Under the pieces are notes generated by a model, which was not told the DNA's origin, did no database searches, and was given only the letters and a program-made list of their open reading frames with translations. DNA of 64,000 nt, taken from NCBI RefSeq assembly GCF_009730915.1, contig NC_052489.1:29877916-29941915 (forward strand), written 5' to 3'. Position numbers and translations under genes: made by a program. Positions 27,671 through 39,488 of this stretch are shown in pieces (within the stretch, counting starts at the first letter, position 1; the number at the start of each line of letters is the position of its first letter). The stretch comes from Dioscorea cayenensis subsp. rotundata. Taxonomy: Eukaryota > Streptophyta > Magnoliopsida > Dioscoreales > Dioscoreaceae.

Positions 27671-28902
27671 TAAATCATATACACACCTCTTGATTGCGTA
27701 TTTGAGGCATTAACCCACCTGCGATATAGATACTAACATGTGATCGAAATAAATTACATAATTATTGAATTAATTTAACATAATTTATAAATCAATCTTT
27801 TGTGGAAAACATTATTTATTAATTTTAAAATAATAAATAAATGCACAATAATTATATATATATATATATATATATAATTATATGATCCAAGCCAACAAAA
27901 TAAATTTGGTTGTATTTTAGTTTCATAACTTCAAATATCAGGACTTGAAAAAATTAAAATTATAATAAAACTAGATTTAATAATCTTATAAATATATTGT
28001 AAAAAAAATGAAGAAAAACATAACAATAAGATTTAAATGAATAAAAGTTGTTATTAGAATTATTCATGATTTATCCATGTTTTTTTACTTAAATTTCCTA
28101 ATCATGGTTTATGAATTGTTTCAATCAAACAAAATATCCGGAAAAAAAAGGATAAAGCTATTATGTTTAATATTTTTATTTAACCCTATTTATTAAACAT
28201 GAATGATAAATTTGGAGAAGGAGGATTATGTATAAGATTACAGATAAGCTCAAAAGTGAATAAGTTTTTTTTTAAAAAAAATAGATAAGTTATTTATTTC
28301 AATTAATATTTAGAAAGAGAATTGATTTACAATCTTTTTATTTACAAATGAAAAAGTTACTATAGTTATTATCTTTCTTACGTGAAGGCGGTTAAAACTT
28401 AAAAGTTCATCACTTTAACAAACATTAAAATTATCTGTATTATTTAAATTATATATTTTGTATTGCTAAATAATTCAATAACTCATAAAAAAAATATAAT
28501 TTAAACTCAAACGTGTTTATTATGATTAATAATTATCATTTAAGTTATTTTGAGATAAAAGAAAACCCAAACCAAACCCGCTTTGATTCGATTGGAGATG
28601 GTAAGTTGGAATAAATTGGATTAAAAGCCAACTAAATGATAATTCTTTTTAAAAACAATAAATTATCATCGTCCACCCATTAAAAAAATCAAACAAATAA
28701 ACAACTAAAAAAAAAAAAAGCATCTCCATATCAAAGATCTATCATAATCTTTCCAAAACGGAGGAAATTAAATAAATAAAATTCAAATTAATTAATAAAT
28801 ATAAAAAACCGGAATAAGGGGCGGAATAGCAAAGGGAGGGGGGAATAAGTGCTACGCGTTGGATGAAAGCTATTCCGATTCTTTATTATTATTCTCAAAT
28901 GT

Positions 28903-28920
28903 CACGTGATTTGGCACGTG
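28903..28920. promoter_or_regulatory. Paired G-boxes upstream of the Myb/SANT-like gene
   Basis: Two CACGTG hexamers lie 12 bases apart (28903-28908 and 28915-28920), about 100 bases before a CT-rich tract that probably marks the transcription start region of the downstream gene. Confidence 0.55.
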
Positions 28921-29156
28921 AGTAGAGAGAGAAAGAGAGAACGTTATCCCATTTCTAATTCCGATTACGCGATGATGAACTGAAATTTTTTTTTTTTTAT
29001 ATCCTTATCTTTCTCTATATTTCTATCTCTATCTCTATCTTTATCTCTATCTCTTCATTGGGATAATGCTAACAACGGAGGAACGCCGGGAGAGGAGAAG
29101 AAGAAAAGGAAAGCCTTTCAATTTCGAGATTGGGGTACTTCTCTTGTGATCAAATG

Positions 29157-29193
<37 letters not shown>

Positions 29194-30434
29194 GATGTGT
29201 GTTGATCTTATTCTTGTATTCCTGCATGGGTTGTGATATGTGGAATGTGTTTTGTTTTTGTGTTAAAGTTGTGATTTTGATTGTATTTGTGGAATTGTTC
29301 TTGTGTTGTTTTGGTTGGAGAATTGGAAGAAGGAAAGAGAGAATTGTGACTGTTCTTGAAATGTTTTGGATGGTGACACGGGATTATTGGGAGGATTTGA
29401 GGATTAAAGATTGATGCGGTGGAAGAAAGAAAACAGAGAATTGTGATTGTTCTTGTGATATTCCATGTTTTTGATGGACTTGAGAATTTATGGTTGTGTT
29501 TGCAAGAGAGATTTGTGAGGTTTGAAGAGGTTGTAAGTGTTGTTGTCCTTCTAGGAATCAGTATAGTGCTTGGTTTTGAGTTGTCTTGTTTATTATGATG
29601 TTGAGATTGGTGTAACAAAGCTGAGGCCAAGGAATTGAATTCCAAGAGTTAGCAGAGTATGATTGTTTAATCAAGAGTTTTAACTCATCAAACCAAAGTG
29701 TTGGGCTGATCTTATGTGGAGCAAGAAATATGGGAATTATTTTATATTATGAATTGGTAATTGTTATCTTGCTAATACTATACATGTCTTGGTCTGAAGT
29801 TTCTTGCTAACTAAATTATGTGTCAATAGGATCAATAACTTTGAATAAGGTTTAGATGGTTAGAACTTGATTTAACTTTTGTTAACTTCGAAATTTTGGT
29901 TCAATGAATGCTGTAATTTACTTTATTTGCTACATATCTTGGCGATCTTCCCTGGTGTAGTTTTCATTCTGAAATTTTAATTTGTTCTGCAGTAAATAAC
30001 ATCAAGGGTTTCAATATCATAATAAAAACCAACTGGACTTTTCCGAGTCTCTGAGTTTAAAATCACTTTCCCTTGTTCAGTGGATACTTAGTTGCTCGTA
30101 CAGCAAATTAACAACAATCCTTTAGTCTCATTTATCTACTCTGATTGAGTCTTTATGTTTTTCTGTCACAGCTTTGCATGTTCTAGGGTCAATGTTAGAG
30201 TTTATTGAGTTCAACTTGCCTTACACTTCAAGGCTATGAAACAATCTGTTTGGTTGATGGTGATATTATCTTTAGATGACGGTTTCTTTGCAGGACTGTA
30301 ATTGTAATAAGCATGGATGTTGATTGCTGATTGCCTTCCAGTTCTATTCAGAGGAATTGACATTGTATTTAAAGTTTTGCTTGTGTTATGATTTCGTATT
30401 TTTTATCTGTCAACAGGAGATACAGACAAAGATT

Positions 30435-31416
30435 ATGGATACCATTACAGCTGCAGGGCCATTGCGTAGTAGGTTATTTTGGACTACTGAAATGGATAAA
30501 GTTTTTCTGTCATTGTTGGTCGAGCACGCCCCTAACAGAGATAAGGAGGGTTCAACATTCAAAAGAGAAGTATGGCTGGACATGCTGGTTAGATTCAACG
30601 AGAAGACAGACATGAATATTGATACTGATCAACTGAAGAACCGGCTGAGATTCTATAGACATGAGTACAGGACTGTAATGTTTCTCAGGAGTCTCCCTGA
30701 GTTCGGTTGGGATGAGAAAAAACAACTCGTGGTCGCTGATGAAGCTTGCTGGAGCAAAAGCATTACTGTAAGTCTATTAGTCATGACAACATTTTGATGG
30801 TAACTGCTGATGAGTAATATGGTTATACATGCAGAAACATAGGGCAGCAAAGTTTTACAAACAAAAACCAGTCACTTGTTTTCGAGAGCTGGAGATCATT
30901 TTTGGTCCATCAAAAGACAATGGGAATCGATCATGCTCTGGTCAAGACACTGATGCATTGGAGGAAGACACGATCGAGGGGATGGATGGATTTGAAGCAA
31001 CCGAAGTATCTAACCTAAATGTAGTATCGAAAGATGAGAATAATGATCCTAGTGAGCCTTCCACTACTCCAAACACAACAAACTTGTTGACAGCACAACC
31101 TCCACAGCAATCAAACATCATCAATCATCGCAAAAGACACCGATCATATTCCGGTGTGACACTGACGTCAAACAGACATCAAGACATTTCTGAGAGGAAG
31201 GTAGAGTCAGTACCTGCGAGTTTAGGGACTGATCCATTCAAATGCTTGGATAAATGCATAAGTGAGCTGAATATGATGGAAGGTTTGGATGATGACCTTT
31301 ACGTCAAAACATTAATCATATTGAGAGATGAATACAACAGATGTGTATTCCTAAGGACAAATGGCCACAGACGTCTAGCTTGGCTACGGGTTGCTACTCG
31401 CGTCGCAGATGTTTAG
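30435..31416 (+). CDS. Myb/SANT-like DNA-binding domain protein
   Basis: Two coding exons (30435-30767 and 30835-31416) join in frame to 304 residues. Residues about 14-125 form a Myb/SANT-like domain (WTTEMDKVFLSLLVEHAPNR; FKREVWLDMLVRFNEK; LKNRLRFYRHEYRTVMFLR; GFGWDE-type loop as FGWDEKKQLV; KHRAAKFYKQKPVTCFREL), matching the Myb_DNA-bind_3 group shared by LIMYB-like plant proteins and by the DNA-binding partner of PIF/Harbinger transposons. The rest is acidic and Ser/Thr/Pro-rich, followed by a conserved-looking C-terminal helix region (DPFKCLDKCISELNMMEGLD ... YVKTLIILRDEYNRCVFL). I infer a nuclear DNA-binding or cofactor role; targets are unknown. Long 5' UTR with introns is likely upstream. 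Confidence 0.85.
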
Positions 31417-32118
31417 CTGCACTTACACTCTTCATTTATAGTTTTATTTTTCTTTATTTAACCTTTTATTAGACTAGTTAGCTTAGTGAAATTACATGCC
31501 TAAGTGTAGCATCATTGTACATGCTTATGAATGACATCCAAATTTCTTATTGACTTATGTGTCTTAAGTTTTTAGGGTTCTCACAGTAGTACATAAAGTT
31601 CTGTAAATATGTAGACTGGCATATAATTCAATTTTATTGGGTATTTTTCAGGAATATGGAAAAGCAAACGATAATACTGTACAGGTGTTAACAATAATAC
31701 TTTCTAATGGCATTCAAAGATAATCAAGAAATATGAGCATCTGTGTTTCACCATTGATAACACCAACACAATACACACTGGACACGAAAATTGGGCGCTT
31801 GGTATACATTCAATAATTTCTTTTCGTAAAAAAGAAGATTGTCTAATTACAATTGTAATATACAATCGAAAAGAGTGAACCTATACTGCTAGAAGTTTTA
31901 ATGAACATATGGTTAAACAAGAACCCTTATGGAATTCCTGACTGTAAGTAATTATCATTATATATAAGTCACGCCTGTACATCACACCCTGCAAAACACT
32001 TCACTCCAGTTTATTATATACCACTAATAACTTCACTCAAAATTTCAAGACACAACTCAGTAAAAATATAAATTGAAGGAGCTCAGAGTCAAGGACCTTG
32101 TTCTTTCAGAAGAGAAAT
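31417..32118. other. Intergenic region between convergent genes
   Basis: It holds the 3' UTRs of the Myb/SANT-like gene and of the bZIP gene on the opposite strand. I see no gene. Confidence 0.55.
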
Positions 32119-32784
32119 TTATTCTGCTTGAGATGAAGACGAGACCAAGCTTCCGAAGACATCCATGGAGTTCACAACTTCTAAATTCTGCCCACTTTGG
32201 CAATTGATGATAGCAGGCATGCAGCCTCCTTCCCAACCGACAACGGCAGGAGTTTCATGGACGCATTGTGAATCAGAACTGCACCGAAAAACTTTGCCAT
32301 TGCTGCTGCATTGCCTCTGAAAAGGATAAGCACCTAATTCACCATCAATCTTCGCTCGGATATCAACCAAAAGACTTCTCAATCGAACCACCTCGACTTC
32401 TAATGCAGCATGTCCTTGCAATTTCTTCAAAAGTTGCTGATTCAACAGTCGCAGTTTCTTCACTTCCTCTTCCAAATAGGCGGCGTGCGCCTTCTTCTTC
32501 TCCCTATACTTCCTCACAGCCTCTCGGTTCCCCAATGGTTTCCGTGGCTTCTTGGCTTCTCCCTCATCATCTCCTTCTCCTTCACTAGTGGCAAACACTT
32601 GAGTATGAGTGTGGTAACAAGTATGCGTGTGGTTTGCTGTCGAAGGCCCCGGGGGGTTGCAGGTGTGAGTGTGTGTGCATGTTGTTGTGTTTCTTAAAAA
32701 CTCATCAAAGCTACTTTGCATGTCAGTGTTTGATAGAAGTATTTGAGCTTGAAGATCAACTTCTCCTTCATCCACAGACTCCAT
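32119..32784 (-). CDS. bZIP19: Group-F bZIP transcription factor, zinc-deficiency sensor (bZIP19/23 type)
   Basis: A single coding exon encodes 221 residues. Residues 36-60 are the Cys/His-rich zinc-sensor motif (CTHTHTCNPPGP ... HTHTCYHTHT), the hallmark of bZIP19/bZIP23. The basic region NREAVRKYREKKKAH (86-100) and leucine zipper (about 104-140) follow, then a C-terminal domain with scattered Cys. In Arabidopsis these factors bind zinc through this motif when zinc is sufficient and are inactive; under zinc deficiency they activate ZIP transporter and NAS genes through ZDRE palindromes. All sensor Cys and His seem present here, so the sensor should work. The ATG at 32784 is the first after an in-frame upstream stop. 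The protein is shorter than Arabidopsis bZIP19 (261 residues), mainly at the tail and linkers. Confidence 0.95.
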   Translation of the reverse strand: MESVDEGEVDLQAQILLSNTDMQSSFDEFLRNTTTCTHTHTCNPPGPSTANHTHTCYHTHTQVFATSEGEGDDEGEAKKPRKPLGNREAVRKYREKKKAHAAYLEEEVKKLRLLNQQLLKKLQGHAALEVEVVRLRSLLVDIRAKIDGELGAYPFQRQCSSNGKVFRCSSDSQCVHETPAVVGWEGGCMPAIINCQSGQNLEVVNSMDVFGSLVSSSSQAE

Positions 32785-32944
32785 CGCTCTCAGACTAAAT
32801 TCCTTGAGCTCAACATCACCTCATAAGCATACAAAATTAATCCTCCAATTTCCTCCTGCCAACTGAAAATTTGAAATCAAATTCACAATTTGAGAATTGC
32901 ATCATCTCAAAGAAACCCCAGAAAGAAATTACTGAATTCTTTAA

Positions 32945-33530
32945 TTGATAACAGAACACAAACAGCAAGCAAACAAGCTCATAAAAAACAGAAAAAAGAA
33001 AACTCTAATTCAGCTCATTATAGTAAAGCAGAATTCACAAAATTTAAGTCAAAAGGAGCTTCTTTGCAGGATTAGATGAACATCAAGATGGTGATTGAGG
33101 CCAAGAAGTGTAACTCAAGTATCACAATGAGAACAGAACACAAGCAGCAGCAACCAAACTAATCAGAAACAATAAGGAAAACCCTAATTCAGCTCATTAT
33201 AGTAGAATTCACAAAATTTAAGTCAAAAGGAGCTTCATTGCAGGATTAGATGAACACCAAAATGGTGATTAAGGCCAAGAAGTAAAACTCAAGCATTACA
33301 ATGAGAACAGAACACAAGCAGCAGCGACCAAACTAATCAGAAACACAAAAGAAAACCCTATTCACCTCAGTAATATCAGAATTGACAGAACTTAAGCCAA
33401 AAGGAGCATCTTTGCGAGATTAGATGAATACCGAGATTGACGTTGAGGTCAAGTAGTGGAACTGAAGCATCAAAATTCAACTTTTGCGCATGAACAGCAC
33501 TTGGAAAAGGGCAAACAGAGCATCTAGGGT
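32945..33530. repeat. 174-bp tandem repeat array upstream of the bZIP gene
   Basis: A unit that includes GAATTCACAAAATTTAAGTC recurs with a period of 174 bases: its GAATT marks lie at 33031, 33205 and 33379. Copies 1 and 2 are very similar, copy 3 more diverged, and partial copies extend to both sides. Each unit carries a telo-box-like AAACCCTA (for example 33178). The array lies in the 5' leader, leader intron or promoter of the bZIP gene. Confidence 0.85.
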
Positions 33531-35067
33531 TCAAGAAGAGGAGTCCTGTCAGGGAAGCAGAACCATAAGGAAGGGAGAGGAATCAAAGGTGAACACAGGA
33601 TTGATTTGATTGGAATATGAAAAGGCAAACACTGTTTTTTTTTTTTCTCTTATTCTCAAAACATGGATTTTTTTTTTCCAATTTAAAAATTCATTTTTTG
33701 TGAGATTTTTCAAAGCTATTTTTCTCCTTTGCGATGACTCTGTCTCCTTCTTCCTGGATTCGCACAGATGTCATCATTTTGGCTTGTTTTATAATCGCAA
33801 CAAATAAATAAATAAATAAATAATTTTTAAAATAATTTTTTTAAATAACTAATCCGAGTTGGCCGAAATTTGGGTCACTTGCAAGTAGTTTTTAGTTCGG
33901 ATAATTTCTTATAAGGTTGTCAATTCTTACTTGAATTACAACTCGTGACTGTTACGTAATTAATAAATTAAATATTAAAAAAAAATAAAGCATTTATATA
34001 TTTCAAAGTACAATTGATAGACCATCAAAGTGTAAAAAACTCCCTGATAGTACTGTTTTTGTACTGTTCAGTTTACCCAGAATTTTTATATTATTTTTGT
34101 ATTGTATAATTGGATTTTAATATTGTTCGGTACAGACGTTTGTCGCCTATTATTAAAAAAATATTGATAGATTAAATATATTTAAAAATAAAACATTATG
34201 TATGTCAAAGCAAGTTCTGAAATTTTTATAAAGTTGTCAATCCTTTACTTGAATAAATTTACAACTTGTGACTCTCGAATAAATGAAATATTTACAAAAT
34301 AAAATATTTATGTATTTTAAAGTAAAATTGATAGATTAAATATTAAAAAAAAAAATATTTATGTATGTCAAAGCAATATGGTAAGAAGGAAATATATATG
34401 TCAATAAGTCTAAGGTTAGAATCAGATTCATAGCTTAGCCATATATTTTTTTTCTTAAAATTATTTATTAACTTAGACTAATAATTCAGCTGATCTACAA
34501 TGCAATCCATAACGAGGATGGATTCTGTTTGTCTTTTCTGCTTGTTTTTATTTCTTAAGTGAGGTTAGTAAATACAAAGGATTATAAATTATTTTAAATT
34601 TAAAAATATTTGATACATTTAATTATTATTTATAAACAAAATTATTAATATTGAAAACATTCACTTAAACTTGCTTAACATAGCTATTACTGTAATAACT
34701 AAACAGTAAGACATTTGATTCTCATGTCACGTGAGAAATTAAAAATTTGACTTTTTTTTAATATATGATTAAAGTCTAATAATAAAAGAAAACTTGTGTG
34801 TGATATTTATTCTATTATAAAAAAATTTTAATTAAGATAAATGTGTTGAGATTTATTTTAAAAAAAACTGTAATTTTTTAGAAAAATATATATAAAAAAA
34901 TTTCAAAGTTATAAAATAAGATTCAAAAACTTATATTCATAAATTGTTAAATAAACAAATACAAATTTTCTACAAAACTTTTACTGTGATATACTAATAA
35001 GTATATAAGCAATTTTAAATTTATATTAGAATGGACGGCCCAGATGCGCTGGAAATAGAGGCTTGTG
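33531..35067. other. AT-rich intergenic region
   Basis: Poly-T tracts (33634, 33668), an AAAT run near 33805 and two diverged copies of an approximately 110-170 base segment (around 33960-34020 and 34260-34390, sharing 'ATTGATAGA...AAATATTTATGTATGTCAAAG'-like words). No coding gene is seen. Confidence 0.45.
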
Positions 35068-35623
35068 ATGGTTTTCCCCAATTCTCCTTCAAGCGCAAAG
35101 CTCTCTGTTTTACATTTCCATGGAGCCGGATCTCCAACCTCGATGCGCGTTAACGGGAAGGTATTCCTTGTTTTCTCTTTTTTTTTCCTTATCTTTACCT
35201 CAATCGAGATCTCTATCTTGCTTTTCAGACCATTTTTAGAAGTTAAATTTGCTATTTTTTTGAGTTATTTCACTGAATTTAAGCTTCTAAATCTATGACT
35301 GTTGATCTCTGATTGTTTATCAGATGATTTTTGTGATTTATAATTAGTATTTTAGTTTGTATGCACATTGGATTGTATAGAGATCTCTGATGGATTATAT
35401 ATTATGTTCAGGAGAAAGCCAGATTTTATTGGTAAGTCTTGTTGTGAATTTCTTTGGGATTTTGTTCATGAGATAGTTTGATAAATGTATTAATGATTGC
35501 AAATTATGAGTTTTTGTGTGCCTCTCAATTGCTATTTTTTAAACTTCGAATTCAATAGTTTAAAATGTACATCCATTGTAGTCATGTAGGATGGAGTATC
35601 TGCTGAGGCACTGTGGTTTTTGA
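35068..35623 (+). other. Spliced upstream ORF in the PIG-Y leader
   Basis: An ATG at 35068 opens a frame that can be spliced from exon 35068-35160 through a 20-base microexon (35412-35431) into the exon carrying the PIG-Y start. With the acceptor before 35590 it ends at a stop at 35621-35623 and encodes about 48 residues, starting MVFPNSPSSAKLSVLHF. The splice sites (GTATTC, CAG/G, GTAAGT, TAG/G) are acceptable. I do not recognise the peptide. It ends about 60 bases before the main ATG, so reinitiation would be possible. Confidence 0.45.
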
Positions 35624-35684
35624 AGGTACTCAAGCTAATAAGAGGTTCAAGGAGCTTTCTGTTTCAGATCAATCAGCTTCATCT

Positions 35685-36540
35685 ATGCCTGTCTATTCAG
35701 GAATGCGAGGATTGATCCTTGTTATATTCGGTTGTGCTTCATTTCTAGCATTTTGCTATGCTTCAATCTTGTCCAAAATTTTACCACCATCGGAAAATCG
35801 GTTTCTTTCTGCTGTCCGGAATGACTGGTATTAATTGCTGTCAAGTTCTTTGACTTATATTTGGTAGATTTAGCGAGTTCATTTATTTTTATCCCAAGAG
35901 AAATTGTGTTAATTTGTTTCATTGTGGTCACATTTAGTCTTCCCATGATGTTATCGGAAAGTAGCTTGTTGCATTAACTTAAAAATATGGTGTAGATTAA
36001 CTTGTAGATAAGTGCCGGTAAGGTTTTTGCCATTGAAAGTGCGCTCACGTTAGTCTGTCTACCATGAAATTCTTGACAAACATTTTGGGACAGTAGACCA
36101 CTAATACAGGAAAAGGTTGAGAAAACAAGCATACTTCAGTTAAGGACATTGGGTTCATCCATTGTTACTTAGACTTGTTTTACTGAGTGATATGATGATA
36201 ACTGATGATGAAGTTCTTATATTCATTTGGTGTGAAAACTGTGCATTAAAGCATTATATGACAGAAATATTTTGTTCTATCATGGATAAAAATTATAATC
36301 TAGACAAATATCTATATCATGTAATATTTTGTTTTCAAGTTCATACTTCTCATCATATAAGGTATAAACGTGTAATTTTTTCCTTTTAATTTAAAATGGC
36401 ACATCTCCATTATAGTCTTCCTTATTGAGCTTATGTTTTTTGACAGGTACTATTGTCTTCTGGTGCCTCTCACCCTTCCTATACTTGTTATAGCCATTTA
36501 TCTGCATTGGCTCAGCATGAAATTATTCAAGCACGCGTGA
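35685..36540 (+). CDS. PIGY: PIG-Y homologue, subunit of the GPI N-acetylglucosaminyltransferase
   Basis: Two exons (35685-35827 and 36447-36540) join in frame to 78 residues. The protein has two hydrophobic segments: GLILVIFGCASFLAFCYASI (about residues 8-27) and YYCLLVPLTLPILVIAIYLHW (about 49-69), and ends with WLSMKLFKHA. Human PIG-Y is 71 residues, has the same two-membrane-span layout and ends in a very similar IKLFRH motif after a LLLPITIP segment. The family member stabilises or regulates the PIG-A catalytic complex in the ER membrane, at the first step of GPI-anchor synthesis. The chosen start is the first ATG in frame; an upstream non-ATG extension (KRFKELSVSDQSASS) is open but has a stop just before it. 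Confidence 0.82.
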
Positions 36541-37103
36541 ATGTGCTGCATCAGGTTTATTGTATGGTTTTGCCTGTATCTTGTTTCAAATGGAACTTTT
36601 GCTCTTTTGGTGAAACATTTAAGAGTAGTATATATAACTGCAACTGTATAAGTGTGTTTTTCGACGAACAGGACATAGTTTAGGCTGTATATCATTATTA
36701 AGCATCAAGTTATGAAATTCTGTCAAACTGTGCCATAACTATTGTCAAATTTCCTGTACAAAATTTAATTCTGAAGTTGGTGCATTTTTGTATCAATTGT
36801 TTGATGTGGTGATTTAGTTTGGTAATTGCTGCATGTTTGCATAGGTTCATGCATCGACCACTCATTACAGATTCACGAACTACCAATTAATATCAAGCAA
36901 AACGTCCAGTGATTAAGTTACTGAGCAAGTGCTTGTATTGTTTCAGATTTTGATGTTCTATTAATAACATAAAAATTTTATTATATTTTGTTGAGTACTT
37001 GAGATTAGTTTTGTTAAAAGTTGTTTTGCCAATTTTTTTATTTTAATCAATTATACTACTCTACTCAAAATATTTTTACTATAATTTTAAGATAAAAAAA
37101 TTA
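36541..37103. other. Intergenic stretch 3' of PIG-Y
   Basis: It holds the PIG-Y 3' UTR and AT-rich DNA up to a MITE at 37104. I see no gene. Confidence 0.5.
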
Positions 37104-37390
37104 AGGTAAACAACTTAAATGGTTTCTTACTTTTTTTGTGTGTTCCTATTCTGGTCATCTAGCTTTAAATGATACGATTTGGTCCCCTATTTTTAATTTT
37201 TATAACGATTTGATCATTCAAAAAAACGCCATTAATAGCAATCACATGTAGCATATGCCATACCAGTTCTAAGCAATAATATGCCACTATGTTTGAATGA
37301 TCAAATGTAACAAAAACAAAAAACTTAAAAAAAGTGGTGAGTAAAATAGAAACACACGAAAAGATAAGTGATTACTTAGATTGTTTACCT
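37104..37390. mobile_element. Mutator-like MITE (287 bp)
   Basis: The ends are inverted repeats of roughly 48 bases beginning AGGTAAACAA, diverged but alignable, and the flanks carry a 9-bp duplication AAAAAATTA (37095-37103 and 37391-37399). A 9-bp target-site duplication is typical of Mutator-like elements. There is no ORF inside. The AT-rich duplication leaves some chance of coincidence. Confidence 0.7.
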
Positions 37391-37486
37391 AAAAAATTAT
37401 GAAATTATGTTGTATTTTATTAAACTTTAACCTATTTGTAAAACAAACACTTAACAATATATATATATATATATATCAAACTGATT

Positions 37487-39488
37487 TTTTTTTTTTTTTA
37501 AGAAAAGTGGATAAACCACTGATATATTGAAAGGAAAGACGAAAGTACAAAGAGTTAAATCCTCTCACCAGAAGTGAGGGGAACAAAGTACAGGAAATAA
37601 AACAGAGAAGCAGAAAGTAGATAAAAGTCTAAGCAGGCGGAAGACACCGTCTGGCATCTCAGGCCTGTCTAGAAATGTAGAAGGAGCAACTACTCCTGAG
37701 CTGCATTGTGGTCGGAGTCGCCAGTAGGATTTGAGGCTCTAGCGCTGTAGAAGTTGAGTGAGCGTTTGATTTTCTGTGATGCTTCATTGAGATTTTGTTG
37801 ATGCCTATCAGCAGCTGTTGAGAACCAAGAAAGAAGCATATTAGCAGTTTTATAAATAATATTGAGATGCGATGATGCAGTCAACTGAAAGATGCGATTG
37901 TTTCTTTCAAGCCAAATATTCCACAAGATTGCACGGGAAGTGAGGTCCCAGAGGATTCGCTGTTGAGGGACTAAGGATGGTATCCAATTGGTCCAGAGCA
38001 ATGGAATTGTCTGTGGAAGAGAGTTTGATTCTAAAATTTGAGAAAAAAATGCCCAGATGCGTTTGGAGAAAACACAGTCGATGAAGAGATGATGAAGATT
38101 CTCAGAGGCATTGTGGCAAAGGACACAGGTATCGGTGGAGTTTTGAAAATTGTAACCTTTCTTGAAAAAGATTTGTGAGAGTGAGGATTTTTGTCCTCCC
38201 CAAAGCAGCTGCAGAAAAAGAGTGATTTTTGCTTTGGACAACGATTTTTCCAGAAAATGGAGTAAAGCGGGCTGCGAATTCCACCATCAATGAGAAATTT
38301 ATAAAATGATTTGACTGTGAACGTGCCACTTTTTTCAAGGGTCCAAGTGTGAGTATCATCTTGAATATGGGAGCAATCAGGGATAATTTCAAGAAAAGCA
38401 GATAACATATCGGGGGTGGATGTGGGAAATAAAAGCTCGTGGGTTGTTTAGAAAGCCGGGAGAATTGCATCGATGGTAATTCAAGGGACGAGACAATCAT
38501 TGTAGAGATCGGGCCAACAATCTTTAAGTAGAAGTCCAGCAGTGCAACGATCGGACCATAGTGAAGTGTTAGAGCCACTCGATAGTTTTTCGTGATACCC
38601 TGATCGGAAGGAGAGTAAAGTGGAGGTCACTCCTGCCCAAAAAAAGGATTTATTTCTGGGTGGAACGTGAGAAAGAATTCCATTTATGTCACTTATAGAA
38701 TAATTAGCGTGGATGATTTTGGCCCAACTGCTATTAGGATTGCAAGATAATTTCCACCACCACTTTCCTAGTAAAGCGTTGTTGAAGGTCCCGAAGGTTA
38801 AGGATTCCCCAACCTCCCATTTCCCGCGGTCTGGTGATCCCTGCTCCGTGCAATCAATCCGACTCCTTTGGGTCCCAGGATCGGGGCCTTTTCCAAAGAA
38901 AAATCTCTCCGGATTTTATCAATTTCTTTAATCACCCAAACGGGGAGCTTGAAAACTGACATCCAGTAAACAGGAACAGTAGAGAGGACAGAGTTAATGA
39001 GCGTTAAGCGTCCACCAAGTGATAAGTAATTTGCTTTTCCAAGAAGTGAGTCTAGAGCGAATCATGTCAATGAGTTTTTGCCCAAATCATTTTCGCTTTG
39101 GGTCCGCGACCGTAAAAGAGGCACTCCTAAGTAGGTGATTGGGAGACAGCTACGAGAGCAGTTTAGGATTCTAGCTGAGGAATGATGAGGTTGGAAGCCG
39201 TAGTTAGAGGAGTACAGGCAGCTTTTCGAATAATTAATGGTTAAGCCAGAGGATCCCTCATAAAGATACAGGATTAGTTTAATGATATAAAGATCTTCTT
39301 GTCCTCCAGTAGAGAAAATTAGAAGGTCGTCAGAGATATTGAAGTGATAGTGTTATCGGTATGATTCAAGGGAACACCCACCAAGACTTTGGATTTGAGA
39401 GCGTGGAAGAACATAGCGCCCGTAACATCGCCAGCGAGGGCGAAGAGCAATGGAGAAAGGGGATCGCCTTGCCTCAAGCCTCTTTTGC
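37487..39488 (-). mobile_element. 5'-truncated L1-type LINE (2.0 kb) with target-site duplication
   Basis: On the minus strand the element opens inside the reverse transcriptase (RGLRQGDPLSPLLFALAGDV, near 39480) and runs through the C-terminal RT region to the zinc-binding zf-RVT domain (about 38400-38030, FRMA...SFATMPLRIF-type pieces) and a short tail ending near 37690. The poly(A) end is the T-run at 37487-37500 on the plus strand. The flanks share ATCAAACTGATT (37475-37486 and 39489-39500), a 12-base duplication. This is a classic 5'-truncated target-primed insertion. The frame contains a few interruptions, so it is not active. Confidence 0.88.

Larger units (their letters stand above)
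26870..30434. other. Long AT-rich intergenic region and leader of the Myb/SANT-like gene
   Basis: From 26870 to about 28850 it is very AT-rich with several (TA)n runs (27066, 27345, 27855) and a SINE-like element at 27585-27670. Around 27130-27250 the motif TACTGTTTATGA recurs, suggesting an old repeat. From about 28900 the sequence changes: two CACGTG motifs (28903, 28915), a pyrimidine-rich CTAT/TCTC tract (29012-29053) and then likely non-coding 5' exons and introns leading to the ATG at 30435. No other gene is seen. Confidence 0.5.

Noticed and set aside
29208-29645. 145-residue minus-strand ORF
   Set aside because: It is Thr/Asn/His-biased low-complexity sequence opposite the likely leader of the Myb/SANT-like gene, with no family match.
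30435-31416. Transposon-encoded Harbinger Myb protein
   Set aside because: No transposase, terminal repeats or target duplication are seen nearby; the gene has a host-like leader and introns, so a host LIMYB-like gene is preferred.
32945-33530. LTRs of a retroelement
   Set aside because: The units are head-to-tail with an exact 174-base period and no internal coding region or TG...CA ends.
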